Below, one piece after another: positions 34,032-45,268 of a DNA stretch of 64,000 nt. The stretch is from positions 159,954,329-160,018,328 of the forward strand of contig CM053143.1 in assembly GCA_028571685.1 (NCBI GenBank), in the 5' to 3' direction. The notes below the pieces were generated by a model, which was given only the letters and a program-made list of their open reading frames with translations, was not told the DNA's origin and made no database searches. The stretch comes from Heterohyrax brucei. Taxonomy: Eukaryota > Chordata > Mammalia > Hyracoidea > Procaviidae. How positions within the stretch are numbered: position 1 is the stretch's first letter; every line of letters starts with the position of its first letter. Position numbers and translations under genes: made by a program.

Positions 34032-34547
34032 TGTTTTAGTCCTCTGATACTGCTCTAACAGAAATACTATGAAGTAGATGCCTTTAACAAAGGTAAGTTT
34101 ATTCTCACACAGTTCAATAGGCTACAGATCCAAATTCAGGATACTCACTCCAGGGGAAAGTTTTTGCCCTTTTCAGCTCTGGAGGAAAGTCCTTGTGTTG
34201 TATCTGTCTTTGTCCAGGGAGCATCTTGGTATAGGAATCTCAGGTCTGAAGGACTCTCTCTTCTCCCAGTGCTGCTTTCTTCATGGCATGAAGTTCCCAA
34301 ACTCTCTGATTGCTTTCCTTTCTTTTACCTCTTGTAGGATGAGAGTATTAAGAGTGGTGCAAGCCATACTCCAGGGAAACTCCCTTTACTATGGAGCAGG
34401 GAGGTGATCTTACGAAGGGGTTTACAGTCCCACCCTAATCCTATAACATACAGGCATAGGAAAATCACAAAATGCAGGACAATCATAAAATATTGGGAGA
34501 CGTGGCCCAGCCACATTTTTGGCGGAGACACAGTTGAATCCATGACA
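34032..34547 (-). repeat. MaLR-type LTR
   Basis: Full-length reversed LTR: tgttttagtcctctgatact, ggctacagatccaaattcag, ctcaggtctgaaggactctc, ccatactccagggaaactcc, ending gttgaatccatgaca. Same family as 10437-10939. No 5 bp TSD is evident. Confidence 0.85.
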
Positions 34548-34604
34548 TTGGTCTTATCTCTTTCTGTGAAATTTTCTATTACAGTTTTGAATAGTTCAGC
34601 ATCA

Positions 34605-35518
34605 AAGCAAGAATGAGGGCTTGTGTGGGAGAAATAGGCAGCAATACAGATCTTTTCCAGTAGATTGGCCAGGCAACTGTACTCCAAATTTCTTGATGTA
34701 GGTAAGTGAGCACTGTCAGTGTTGCATCCATTTGTTGAAACATCTCAGTTGATACTCCATCAATTCCTGGAGCCTTGCTTTTCACCAAGCCTTCAACGCA
34801 GCTTCAACTCTTTCCTTCAGTACTATCAGTTCCTGATCATACGCTACCTCTTCAAATGGCTGAACTTCAACCAGTTCTTTCTGATACGACTCTGTATTCC
34901 TTCCATCTTTTTTTGACTTCCTAAGTCATTTAATGTTTTCCCTTTAGAACCCTTCACTATTGCAACTTGAGGCTTGCATTTTTTCTTCAGTTCTTCCAGC
35001 TTGAAAAAATGCAAATGTGTTCTTCCCTCTGCTTTTCCTTTTCCAGCTCTTTGCACATGTCATTATAATACTCATTTCTGTCTTCTTGAGCTACCCTTTG
35101 AAATCGTCTGTTTAGGTCTTTTACTTTGTCAATACTTCCTTTTACTTTAGCTGCTTGACATTCAAGAGCAAGTTTTAGAGTCTCTTCTGTTACCCAATTT
35201 GATCTTTTCTTTTTTTCCTGTCTTTAATGAACTCTTGCTCTCTTCATGGATGGTGTCTTTGATGTCATTCCACAATTATTCTGGTCTTCAGTCATTAGTG
35301 GTCAACACGTCAATTCTGTTCTTGCAATGGTCTTTATATTCAGGAGGGATATACACAAGGTCATATTTTGGCTCCTGTGGACTTGTTCTAATTTTCTTCA
35401 GTTTCAATTTGACTTTGTGCATGAGCAATTAATGGTCTATGCCACAGTCAGCACCTGGTCTCTTTCTGACTGATGATATTGAACTTCCTCATCTTCACTT
35501 TCTACAGACACAGTCTAT
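34605..35518 (-). mobile_element. RTE LINE copy C, inverted segment
   Basis: Minus-strand RTE from the RT start back into the EN-RT linker: gatcttttccagtagattgg, gttgaaacatctcagttgat, actccatcaattcctggagc, cagctctttgcacatgtcat, cgtctgtttaggtcttttac. It ends near ctacagacacagtctatat. About 80 bp at its low-coordinate end is repeated at the start of the plus-strand segment that follows. Confidence 0.87.
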
Positions 35519-36892
35519 ATGAAGAAATCTGGAGGACAGTTACCTGGCAAACTGACTGGGAAAAATCCATATTTATGGCTATTTCCAAGAAAGTCATCCA
35601 AATGAATACAGAAATGTTTGAATATCATAAAATCACATTCAGGTAGCATTTTTCTCAAGATCATTCAAAAGGGACTGCAACAGTATATTGTCAAGGAACT
35701 CCCAGAAATTCAAACTGGATTCAGAAGAGTATGTGTAACCACGGATATCATTGCTAATATCAGATGGATCTTGGCTGAAAGCAGAAAATACCAGAAAGAT
35801 GTTTATTTGTGTTTCATTGACTATGCAAAGTCATTTGACTGTGGGGATCATAACAAATCATGGCTAATATTGCAGAAAGTGGGAATTCCAGAACACTTAA
35901 ATGTGCCTGTGAGGAATCTATATATGGGTCAAGAGGCAGTCAGGTGAACAGAACAAGGACACGTTGTGTGGTTTAAAGTCAGAAAAGGTGTGTGGCATGG
36001 TTGTACCCTTTCACCATAGCTTTTCTATCTGTATGCCAAGCAAATAGTCCAAGAAGTTGGGCTACATGAAGAACAAGACATCAGGTTTGAAGGAAGACTC
36101 ATTAACAATCTGCATTAGGCAGATGACACAACCCTACTTGGTGGAAGTACAAAGAATTTGAAACAATACTGAAGATCAAGGACCACAGTCTTCAGTATGG
36201 ATTTGACTTCAGCACCAAGGAAACAAAAATCCACACAACTGAACCGATAAACAACATTATGATAAATGGAGAAAGCATTTAGGTTGTCAAGGATTTCATT
36301 TTACGTGGTTTCACAATCCACACCCATGAAAGCTGCAGTCAAGAATTCAAAAGACACATTGCATTGGGAAAATCTGCTGCAAAGGGTCTGTTTAATGTGT
36401 TGAAAAAAATGTCACCCAGAAGTCTAAGGTGCATCTGACCCAATCCATGTCATTTTTGAATTTCATAATATGCATGCAAAACCTGGACAATGAATAAGGA
36501 AGACAGAAGAAAAACTGACATCTTTGGATTGTGGTGTTGGTGAAAAATATGGAATGTATCAGGGATAGCCAAAAGAACAAACAGATCATTTTGGAAGAGG
36601 TACAACCAGAGTGTTCCTTGGAAGCTAAGATGGTGAGACTGTGTCTCACAAACTTTGTACGTGGTCTTTGGAGGGATTAATCCCTGGAGAAGGATACCCA
36701 GCTTGGTAAAATAGAGGTTTTGCAAAAAAGAGAAAGACACTCAAGGAGAGTTATTGACACAGTGTCTGCAAAAATGGGTTTGTGCATAGAACAATTGTGG
36801 GCATTGTGCCAGACTGGGCAATGTTTTATTCTGCTGGGCATGCAGTTGCCATGAGTTGGTACTGACTCAAGAGTACCTAGCAACAACATGTA
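35519..36892 (+). mobile_element. RTE LINE copy C, RT to 3' end
   Basis: Starts gaagaaatctggaggacagt and reads RT. An open stretch at 35618-35947 includes IIQKGLQQYIVKELPEIQTGF and motif A CFIDYAKSFD. Motif C is broken as LH-stop-ADD (near 36110-36128). It continues through aaatctgctgcaaagggtct and ggtgttggtgaaaaatatgg to agagtacctagcaacaac. It is joined head-to-head to the inverted segment at 35518. Confidence 0.9.
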
Positions 36893-37570
36893 CATGTGTG
36901 TCTGTCAGTTTGTTATACTTTGGGGATTGTGTACTGCTATGATATTGGAAGCTATGTCACTGATATTCTGATAATAGAAGGGTCACCCATGACAGACAGG
37001 TTTCAACTGAGCTTATAGACTAGGAAAGGTCTTACTAGGATCAAGGGTCCCACAATCTACTTCTGGAAAGAATCTGCCAGTGCAAGCTTTATGAATAGCA
37101 GTGGGACACTGCTGGAAAATGAGCTTCCCATTTTGTCAGACATCCGAAAGACAACTGCCAAAGAGCTATTTCCCCATATTGGAGTCAAGTTTAATAACAC
37201 GGATGGAGAAACCTTTGGAGATTTTCATTTGCTGATACGGCATGACTCCAAATGAGACAAAACAGCTGCAAACATCTGTTAATAATCAGAATGTGTAATA
37301 CATGAAATGTGAATCTAGAACAATTAGAAATCATCAAACAATGAAATGGAACACATAAATATCAATATCCTAAGCATTAGTGAGCTGACATGGACTGGTA
37401 CTGGCTGTACTGAATTGGACAATCATATGGTCTAGTGTCCTGGAAATGAAGAGGAATAGTGTCGCATTCACTGTCCAAAAGAACATTTCAAGATCTACCC
37501 TGGAGTATAACATTGTCAGTGGTAGGATAATAGTCATATATCTATAAGGAAGACCAGTTAATACTGTTAT
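36893..37570 (+). mobile_element. RTE LINE 5' end in tandem with copy C
   Basis: The RTE 5' end begins immediately after the 3' tail of the preceding copy: gtgtgtctgtcagtttgtta, gctatgtcactgatattctg, gggtcacccatgacagacag. It then enters the endonuclease N-terminus, with landmarks gtgaatctagaacaattaga and ggaccagttaatactgttat (near 37551-37569). It ends near 37570, where an AfroSINE 3' portion takes over. Stops show it is dead. Confidence 0.85.
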
Positions 37571-37574
37571 TATT

Positions 37575-37680
37575 CAGATTTATCCACCATGTGCTCCTTG
37601 GAAACTATATGGGGCAGTTATACTCTGCCTTATAGGGCTACTGTGAATAGAAATCTACTTGGCAGTGATGGGATTTTTGT
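37575..37680 (+). repeat. AfroSINE, 5' truncated
   Basis: Begins mid-element at tccaccatgtgctccttgga, then gggctactgtgaatagaaat, and ends gatgggatttttgtttg. The join with RTE sequence is direct. Confidence 0.8.
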
Positions 37681-38054
37681 TTGTTTCACATGCACACACA
37701 CATATGTATGTTGTATATACAGACAGGTATATATATGGATACTCTGTCAACTACTGCAATAACTATGTGACTTACACACTGGATGGCAGTATACTGTTTG
37801 TAAAACAAGCAATCCTATTAGGTTTCATCAGGACAAGTAATAAATCTGTTTAAATCTGCTACTAACAGCATTCTGGTATCTTTTATTAGTGGATATTTAA
37901 AGACTGAATTTGTAAAATTCTTTGCTGCCACTTGCTTTACAAGTGTTGATACAGCAATATTCTGACTGACCTATATTCTACAGTTGAATATTGTACAGTT
38001 CCCCTTCTTAGTACTAAAAAAAAAAGTTGGGAGACTAATCTCCTCCCCATCCGC

Positions 38055-38117
38055 ATCAGAACTTCTGTCCTATAGAGTCACTGAGTCACAATAGAGTCAG
38101 TGGCAACGGGTGAAGGC
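38055..38117 (+). repeat. AfroSINE 3' fragment
   Basis: Only the end is recognisable: cttctgtcctatagagtcac, gtcacaatagagtcagtggc, aacggg. Confidence 0.6.
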
Positions 38118-39003
38118 CAAATGTATTCTTCTCCAAAGTGCTATATTCTGAGCAAACCCTCTGTGCTTGGATGAAATAAATCTAGGATTTTGCAGGTTTC
38201 CTCAGTTAGGTGTCAATCTCAAACAAAATTGTCCAATCTGTGCTACTATCTTTTTTTCCCCTTCACTAGAACTCTTAACTTCTCCCAGGACTGGAATCTC
38301 TTCAAGGAGTGTGTAAGTATCTGGGTGCGTGTATGAAACAGGGGCAGCAGAACAGAACTTCACTCTGTTTTAAACAAACTCGTCTGTATAAAACTTAGTA
38401 GTTGAAATTTTATTTTTCAACTCCAACCTCACTTTTTTCATGGATTAAGCTTTATTTACTTTTTTTTTTTGTCTTGAATTTATAGTTCTATTTCTTACAT
38501 TGAGATGGTATTAGTGGATATGAGTTGGTGGGTGCTCTCTTCTTCTGTGTGTGTGTGTGTGTTAAGAAATAGTTATTATTCACTGTTGTCAACACTGTCC
38601 ATAGATCAAACACGACCTACGTCTGCAATGGCAGTCACTATTCATGAAGTCTGGCCTAGATTGTGAGCTGCATTTTCTGTTTGTGTTCTGCCCAATATTT
38701 TTACCGATCAGTCTCCTTCTTCAGATCATTCTGCCACAGCCATCTATGTCTTCATCATATTCACTAGCCTGGAGACGTCTAATTCTTAGACATCTTAAGA
38801 AGTGTTCTACATTTTTTCTTGTCTGTAGCTATTCCATTTGAGACCACTACTACGCAGAACTCAAGAGTCAGATAGCTGGCAGATTTCTGTATGAAGGCAG
38901 TCAAGAATATGACAAGCAAACTAGTAACCGAAAAACCCTGAACACACATCTATTGTCAAATATTTATTATAACTCAGGAATGCAATGTTATGTCAGTGGA
39001 TCT
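38118..39003. other. No recognised gene; (GT)n at 38546-38562
   Basis: Mostly unassigned, with a short (GT)n microsatellite at 38546-38562 and a T run at 38460-38470. Confidence 0.4.
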
Positions 39004-39462
39004 TGTTTTAGTCACCTGGTCCTGCTCCAACAGAAAATACCATGAGTGGAAGTCTTTATAAAGAAAAAAAATTATTGTCACCATCTGGTAAGCCAAAAAT
39101 CCATTCATAAGTTACAAGTCCATTCAGTATGAGAAATCATCACAGTCCAGTAGGCCAAGAGTCCAGGTTCAAAGAGAGCATCTTGGCACAGGAACCTCAG
39201 GTCCAAAGGACGTGCTCTGCTCTCAGTTGTGCTTTCTTGGTGACATGAAGTTTCCAGCTTCCTCTGCTCACTTCTCTCCCTTATATCCCACAAGCCTGTA
39301 GCTTGAATCCTGCCTCACTAACACAACTGCAGCCCATTCTCCATCATCACTATCACAGAGGCAGAATTCAGAACACATGGGAGGGAGGGCACCATATTGG
39401 GACTCCTAGCTGAGTCAAATGAACACATACATTCTGGGGGAGACACAGTTCAATACATGACG
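39004..39462 (-). repeat. MaLR-type LTR
   Basis: Reversed LTR of the common family: tgttttagtcacctggtcct, aggtccaaaggacgtgctct, cctgcctcactaacacaact, ggggagacacagttcaatac. About 460 bp. A duplicated inner section (aagttacaagtccattcag / cagtccagtaggccaagag) differs from relatives. Confidence 0.82.
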
Positions 39463-40644
39463 TGTCTTGTTTCTCTATTCTGTACAACAGATATAATGCT
39501 GAGTACCCACTTTAAGGTTTCCATTGTGACATAACAAAATGAATGCATGCAGTTAACTGTTACAGCTGAAAAATATAATGAGTTTAGGAAGAATCTAGAA
39601 GTTATCAAGAGAGACAAATCTTAGAATAACCATGGAAATATCTCTAGAATATGTTGGGCAATAATTCTCTGTGAGTCTTTTATGTTTCTTCACTGCTGTG
39701 AGTGGTGGCACTGATTCCATTTTTTCCATAAATTCTTTTCAAGGATGAATCCCCTTCAAAGAACTTCATTTATTTTTTAACATTCTGCTGTAATAATGAT
39801 GATACCTTCTTCTAAGGAAAATCAGACAAGCTTACTGTCCATTATAAAATATTTGTATTCCTGTAATTTAGGACTACAGCAAAATATACTGCATCTTTGA
39901 CCATCAGTTGGCCTTCTTTATGTCACCCTGTGCAAATTACAACTTACGAAACAACCAAAAATGCTGATACTCCAGCTACTGCTATGTTTTTCAGTAATAA
40001 CCTAGACTTTGCCTCTGATCCAGGTGCCTCAATTCTTAGGCCAGCATTCATAAAACTGTGGCAGATCTACATACTGTTGTTGTAGGCAGATTAAATCTCA
40101 AACTTGTCAGTTTAACTGGCTGGGACCTAGATGTATGTGTGGGCGTGGGCGTGGGCGTGAGTGTGTGTGTGAGATCAGTATCTCTTTGAATGAGAGCAAA
40201 TCAGTTTAGAGTTATCAAGTCTCGAATTTTCCGTATTATAAAATCAGAGATTTGGCCTAACATTTTCTAAATTAAATCAAGTTTTTATAAACAATGTTCC
40301 TAGAAGTGTACTTCATGACAAATAAGGAGTGATAGAAAGAGATAGACTTACACTTCCTATACTTCCTGAAGTGGTTTCAATGGCATTTAGTAGATACGTG
40401 ATCTGAGAAAAATTTATTAACTACAATAATTTGATGTTTTATAAAGGCTATCATACGCTATCATAAAAGATGCAGGTTTCCAATTCCACTTTTCATACAG
40501 ATTATGGTAAAAGCAATTCTCATACTTAATCATATCTGTCAAACACATATGTGTTTGCAGGCTGGCACACAGTCACAAAGATTGCACATTATGTCTTTTT
40601 TAATTTCTAGATCTCTTTCCTTTTATGTTTTTACTCCAAACGCA
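39463..40644. other. Unassigned; GT-rich microsatellite
   Basis: No gene. At 40135-40173, GTGGGC-type hexamers (three units) merge into (GT)n. Confidence 0.4.
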
Positions 40645-41126
40645 CTGTCTTCCTCATCAAGTACTGCCCTAACAGAAATGCCACAAGTAGATAGCTATAA
40701 AAAGAAAAAAAAACTGTCTTGTCACAATCCAGTAGATTAAAAATTAAAATTCAGAGTGTTAGCTCCAGGCAAAGGCTTTCTCTACTGAAGGAAGGTCCTT
40801 GTCATCCTTCTTCACCTGGACTGGAAGCTTCTGAGGCACAGGGACTCTGGTCCTTTTCAAGAGATGCACTGTCCTCCTGACTCTTCTTTCTTGATGTTAT
40901 GATGTCCCCAAATCTCTCTGCTAGCTTCTGTCACTTATGTCTCACGACACAGAAGAGTCCTACACATGAAGTCCTGCCCCACCAACACAACTGCCGCTCA
41001 TTTTCACTCATTGACATCACAGAGGCGGGTTTACAACATATAGGAACATCACACAATATTGGGAATCATGGTCCAGCCAAACAACCACACACATTTCGGG
41101 GGAAACATAGTTCAATCCATGGCATT
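40645..41126 (-). mobile_element. MaLR-type provirus remnant, 3' LTR
   Basis: Reversed LTR: gtactgccctaacagaaatg, aaaggctttctctactgaag, cttatgtctcacgacacaga, agttcaatccatggca. Followed by a short internal region and a second LTR end, so this is the 3' LTR of a minus-strand remnant. Confidence 0.75.
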
Positions 41127-41744
41127 CCACTCTCAGTTCCCTAGAAAATCACATCTTTGAAACATGTAAAACATGCTCAAACCATCATAGCAAAAGTCTT
41201 AAGTCCAAGTCCAAAATTCAGAAATACCTCTTCAGCTGTGAAATCTACAGCACAAATTACCTACTTCCAAAATACTGTGGCAGGATAGGCAGGTATAAGC
41301 TAGATATTTCCATCACAAATGGGAGAAAGAAGGCAAAATAGGCAACAAGCATGTCAGCAAAACACATTACATTAGTTCCCAAAGCTTTGGAAATAATATT
41401 TCATTCTCTGAGACATTTTACACAATGGCCCTGCCCTCTAGACTCTAGATATTAGCCACAGTCTCCAGATTCCAGAGCAACTCATTATTTTAATAGTCCA
41501 TATGAATGTCAACTCCACCCTTACAAACACCAGGGGTCATGGCTCCACCCTTAGAAACCCCCGAGGTCATGGCCATACCTTTTGAGACTAAGGCAGCTTA
41601 GCAACTACTGCTCTTGGTCTCTTCAGCTTCTGCTTCCTGAAGTCTCATGGCCTGGGCTTCCTGCTGGCACTGCCCTGCTGGGACAAGTATTTAAAAGGTC
41701 TGTAGCTTCACTAATTTAAGTGCCTGGAGGCATCCCACTCTTGA
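41127..41744 (-). mobile_element. MaLR-type internal region remnant
   Basis: Between two LTR portions. Blocks such as caaaagtcttaagtccaagt and gtggcaggataggcaggtat resemble the internal region of MaLR elements, which carries no functional env. About 620 bp remain and no frame of interest is open. Confidence 0.6.
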
Positions 41745-41904
41745 AAGAAAACTCTCTCATTTCCTGTCCCGCCCCACCAACGCAATTGCCTTCATCCTCC
41801 TTCATTAACATTAAAAGGCAGGATTTACAGCTTAAGGAAACATCACGCAGTACCTGGAATCACATCCCAGCCAACACATTTTTTGGTGAACATAATTCAA
41901 GCAC
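41745..41904 (-). mobile_element. MaLR-type provirus remnant, 5' LTR end
   Basis: Reversed LTR 5' portion: cctgtcccgccccaccaacg, aaaggcaggatttacagctt, catcccagccaacacatttt. It ends about 41899. The following agcac compares with cgcac before 40646 (4 of 5), a weak TSD. Confidence 0.6.
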
Positions 41905-42009
41905 CTTGAATGAAAAGTGTATTTTACAAAATTGTAATATTTCAGTGGCAGAATTCAGCCCACACTATAATTAGGATCAGATAGAAAGGATACTCTGGAA
42001 GAAGATTAA

Positions 42010-42650
42010 AAACAAAACAAAACATGCAGAGGAGATGATACCAATGAACAACTAGCAAAATGTTAACTTTAAACCCAAAGAGAATTATCCATAATTTTGT
42101 CCAAACACCAAATGTAAATTGTCAAAACACTACGATTATAGAACAACAGTTGCACTACAGACAAAAAGTAAGACTCAACTATGTATTCAGGGGAGAAGAA
42201 AAAAATAAAACAGCAAACAAAAAACTTAAAAGCACTTAACTGTAAAATCAGCAATAGATTAAAAGTAAAAAAACTATTTACTCTTATTTTTTAAAGGACA
42301 ATACTAAAAATAATCAAAAGAAAGCTGAAATAGTTACATCAATTTTCAACAACATAGACTGCAAATTAAAGAATAACTCTAGTAATAAAGAGAGAATACA
42401 ATAATAATAGATAGAACTAGAAGGAAATGTGAATAAATCTACAATTATAGTTGGAAGGAAATGTGAATAAATCTACGATTACAGCTGGAGATGTAACACT
42501 CAAAATGTACTTCAAACCTAAATCTAAGAGTGAAAATTACAAAAATTTCTAAAAGGTAACACAGAAGAAAGTATCAGTGAGCTTAATTTTAGCAAAAATT
42601 CTTAAATAGGTAACAAAAGGGCAAACAAAAAAAAAAGTAATAATGAAATG
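42010..42650 (+). mobile_element. Old L1 (L1M-type), upstream part
   Basis: Plus-strand old L1: ORF2 endonuclease-like text (aaaagtaagactcaactatg, aatcaaaagaaagctgaaat, gtgaataaatctacaattat) then a jump to the ORF2 C-terminal region (cttaaataggtaacaaaagg). It ends with the target taataatgaaatg (42638-42650), which recurs at 45285-45297 where the L1 continues. A 34 bp tandem duplication lies at 42420-42487. Confidence 0.78.
42420..42487 (+). repeat. 34 bp tandem duplication in old L1
   Basis: Two units, 42420-42453 and 42454-42487, each starting gaaggaaatgtgaataaatc, with about three differences between them. Confidence 0.85.
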
Positions 42651-42913
42651 CTATTAGGTGCTATCATGTTGGTTCTGACTCATAGCGACCCTATGTATGA
42701 TGAAATGAAACACTGCCCATCCTAAGCCATCCTAGGATTGTTGTTATATTTTAAACTCATTATTGCAGTCTTTTTGCCAATCCATCTTATTGAGAGTCTT
42801 CTTTTTCACTGACCCTCTAATTTACCAACTGTGATAGCCTTCCCCAAGAACTAGCCCCTCCCAATAACAGATCCAAAGTATGTGAGATCAAGTTTCACCA
42901 TCTTCACTTCTAC

Positions 42914-43487
42914 AGAGTTGTTTTAGTTAGCTAGTTGTGCTCTAACAAAATTACCAAGGAGTGAATGGTTTTAACAAAGCGAAGCCAAGTTGGATCCGAC
43001 TCATGGTTTTAACAAAGGAAAGTTTATTCTTACACAGTCTGGTATGCTACAAGTCCAAATTCAGGATGTCTGCTCCAGAGGAAGGCTTTCCCACTTGTTG
43101 GCTCTGGAGGAAAGTCTAGTATTGAATCAGTCTTCGTTCAAGGAGCATCATGCCACAGGAACTTCAGGTCTGGAAGATGTGCTTTTCTCCCAGTGTTGCT
43201 TTATTGATGGTATGAGGTTCCCAATTCTCTGCCTGAGTTCCTTTCCCTTTATGTCTTGTAAGATGAAAGGATTAAGAGTCATCCAAACCATACTGCAGGG
43301 AAACTCCCTTTACAGTGGAGCAGGGAGATGATCCTATGAAGGGATTTACAGTCCCACACTAATCCTTTAACATAAAGCACAGGAAAATCACAAAACAGAG
43401 GACAATCATAGAATACAGAGAGTCTTAGCCCAGGCAAATTACTATGCATACTTTTTGGTGGGACACAATTCAATCCATGACAGGAGT
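42914..43487 (-). mobile_element. Solo MaLR-type LTR inside RTE copy D
   Basis: LTR at 42919-43482, reversed: tgttttagttagctagttgt to attcaatccatgaca. Flanks are agagt (42914-42918) and ggagt (43483-43487), a 5 bp TSD with one mismatch. It contains a tiny SINE insertion at 42980-43002. Confidence 0.87.
42965..43017 (-). repeat. Micro-AfroSINE, 23 bp insert with 15 bp TSD
   Basis: The perfect 15-mer atggttttaacaaag at 42965-42979 and 43003-43017 brackets 23 bp (cgaagccaagttggatccga then ctc). These 23 bp match the reversed AfroSINE 3' end (agccaagt...tggatccgactc). If the shared atgg is counted to the SINE, the insert is 27 bp and the TSD 11 bp. Confidence 0.85.
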
Positions 43488-43658
43488 ATTCTGAATGTAC
43501 TCATTCATCTGACCATCTAAGGTAGATTCAGACTTCTTCACCAACACTATAAATCAAATGTGTCAATCTTTCTTGGGTCATCCTTAGTCATTTTCAGTTT
43601 TTGTATGTATATGATGCAATTGAAAATACCATGGTTTGGGTCATGTATGCCTTAGTCC

Positions 43659-45268
43659 TCAAAGGATATCTTTAAAAAAAAAAGTTAATTACAATAAAAT
43701 AATAAAATTTCTAACGTCTATCAATTATCTCATCCATGATGAACCCTCAGCCCCCACCCACCCATGTAGCCAACACAGTCATTTTCTTCTATGGATAATT
43801 TTCTTGTTAAGTCCTTATAACAGCAGTCTCATACAAAATGTGTCCTTTTAACACCGATTGGTTTCCCGCAACATGATCTCTTCCAAATGAGACCACATTA
43901 TGAGATGTTTTCTAAAATTGTCCCTTTTTTTAATCACAGCATAGCGTTCCATTGAGTATACGTACCATAGTTTGCTTATCCATTCATTTGTTGATGGTCA
44001 TCGGGATTGATTCCAATTTTTTGCTATTGTGGACTGTGCTGCAACAAACATTCGTGCACATGTGTCTGTTCGTGTGACGACCTTTGTTTCTGAAGGATAA
44101 ACTCCAAGCAGTGGAATTACAGGATCAAATGGTGTATCTATCACCAGCTTTTTAAGGAAGCACCAGACTGTTTTCCAAAGAGGTTGTACCATTTTACAAT
44201 CCCACCAGCAGTGTAGGAGAGTTCTAATTTCTCCACAGCCTCTCTAGCATTTGCTGTTTTGTGTTTTTTGGATCATGGCCAACTTTGTTGGGGTGAAATG
44301 GTATCTCATTGTAGATTCGATTTGAATTTTTTTAACAGCTAATGATCTTAAGCAATTCTACATGTGTCGTTCGGCTGCCTGGATATTCTCTTTAGAGAAA
44401 TGTCTGTCCATCTCCTTTGCCTATCGATTCATTGGATTATTTATCCTTTTCTTGTTGATATTTTGTAATACCTAATAGATTATGGAGATCAGATGTCGGT
44501 CTGACATAGAGTTGCCAAATATTTTTTCCCATTTTATAGATGATCTTTTAATTCTTTTGATGAAGTCTTTGGATGAGCAAAAGTATTTAGTTCTTAGTAA
44601 CTCCCATTTATCTATTTTTAATTCTGTTGAATGTGCTTTGTGAGATTTTGAAGTCTGTCTACATTGTGTATCAAAACTTCCATTGTTGATCATATTTCAT
44701 CCTGGCTGAGCTTTATCATTTTAGATTTTATGTTTAGGTCTTTTATCCAATTTGAATTGGTTTTTGTATAAGGTGTGAGATATGGGTCTTGTTTCATTTT
44801 TTAGCAGATGGGTATGCAATTTTGCTAGCACCATTTGTTAAAGAGGTCATTCTTACCTCAATTTAAAATCGTGAGGCCTTTGTCAAATATCAACTGTTCA
44901 TAGGAGGATGGTGGCATCTCTGGAGTCTCTGTTCCACTGGTCTATACATCTTTTTGTACCAGTACCAGGCTGTTTTGACAACTGTGGCAGTGAAATAGGT
45001 TCTAAAGTCAGGTAGTGAGAGGCCTTATAGTGTGTTCTTCTTCTTCAGTAGTGCTTTAACTATCTGATGTTTCTTCCCATTCCAAACAAAGCTTATGATT
45101 TGTCTCTCCATCTCATTAAAAAATGTCAATGGAATTTGTAGTGGGATTGCATCATATAAGTAGATTGCTTTGGTCAAAATAGTAATTTTCGTGATGTTGA
45201 TTCTTCTTATCCATGAGCAGGGTAGATTATTCCATTACCCTTTCAGATCAATATCAAAAGATATCTTT
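43659..45268 (-). mobile_element. L1 3' part inside RTE copy D
   Basis: Minus-strand L1, 43674-45253. It has ORF2 C-terminal text such as [20 protein letters not shown] (43998-44192) and KWELLRTKYFCSSKDFIKRI (44472-44693), and reaches the RT tail near 45240. TSD tcaaaRgatatcttt lies at 43659-43673 and 45254-45268, 14 of 15 matching. The low-coordinate end is A-rich on the plus strand rather than T-rich, so a normal poly-A tail is not visible. Confidence 0.83.

Noticed and set aside
34078..34407. 109-codon plus-strand ORF as a gene (also 42990-43331, 113 codons)
   Set aside because: Both are the same antisense frame through the MaLR-type LTR family. The similarity to each other reflects the LTR, not a conserved protein.
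36450..36740. 96-codon minus-strand ORF
   Set aside because: Antisense of the RTE ORF 3' part.
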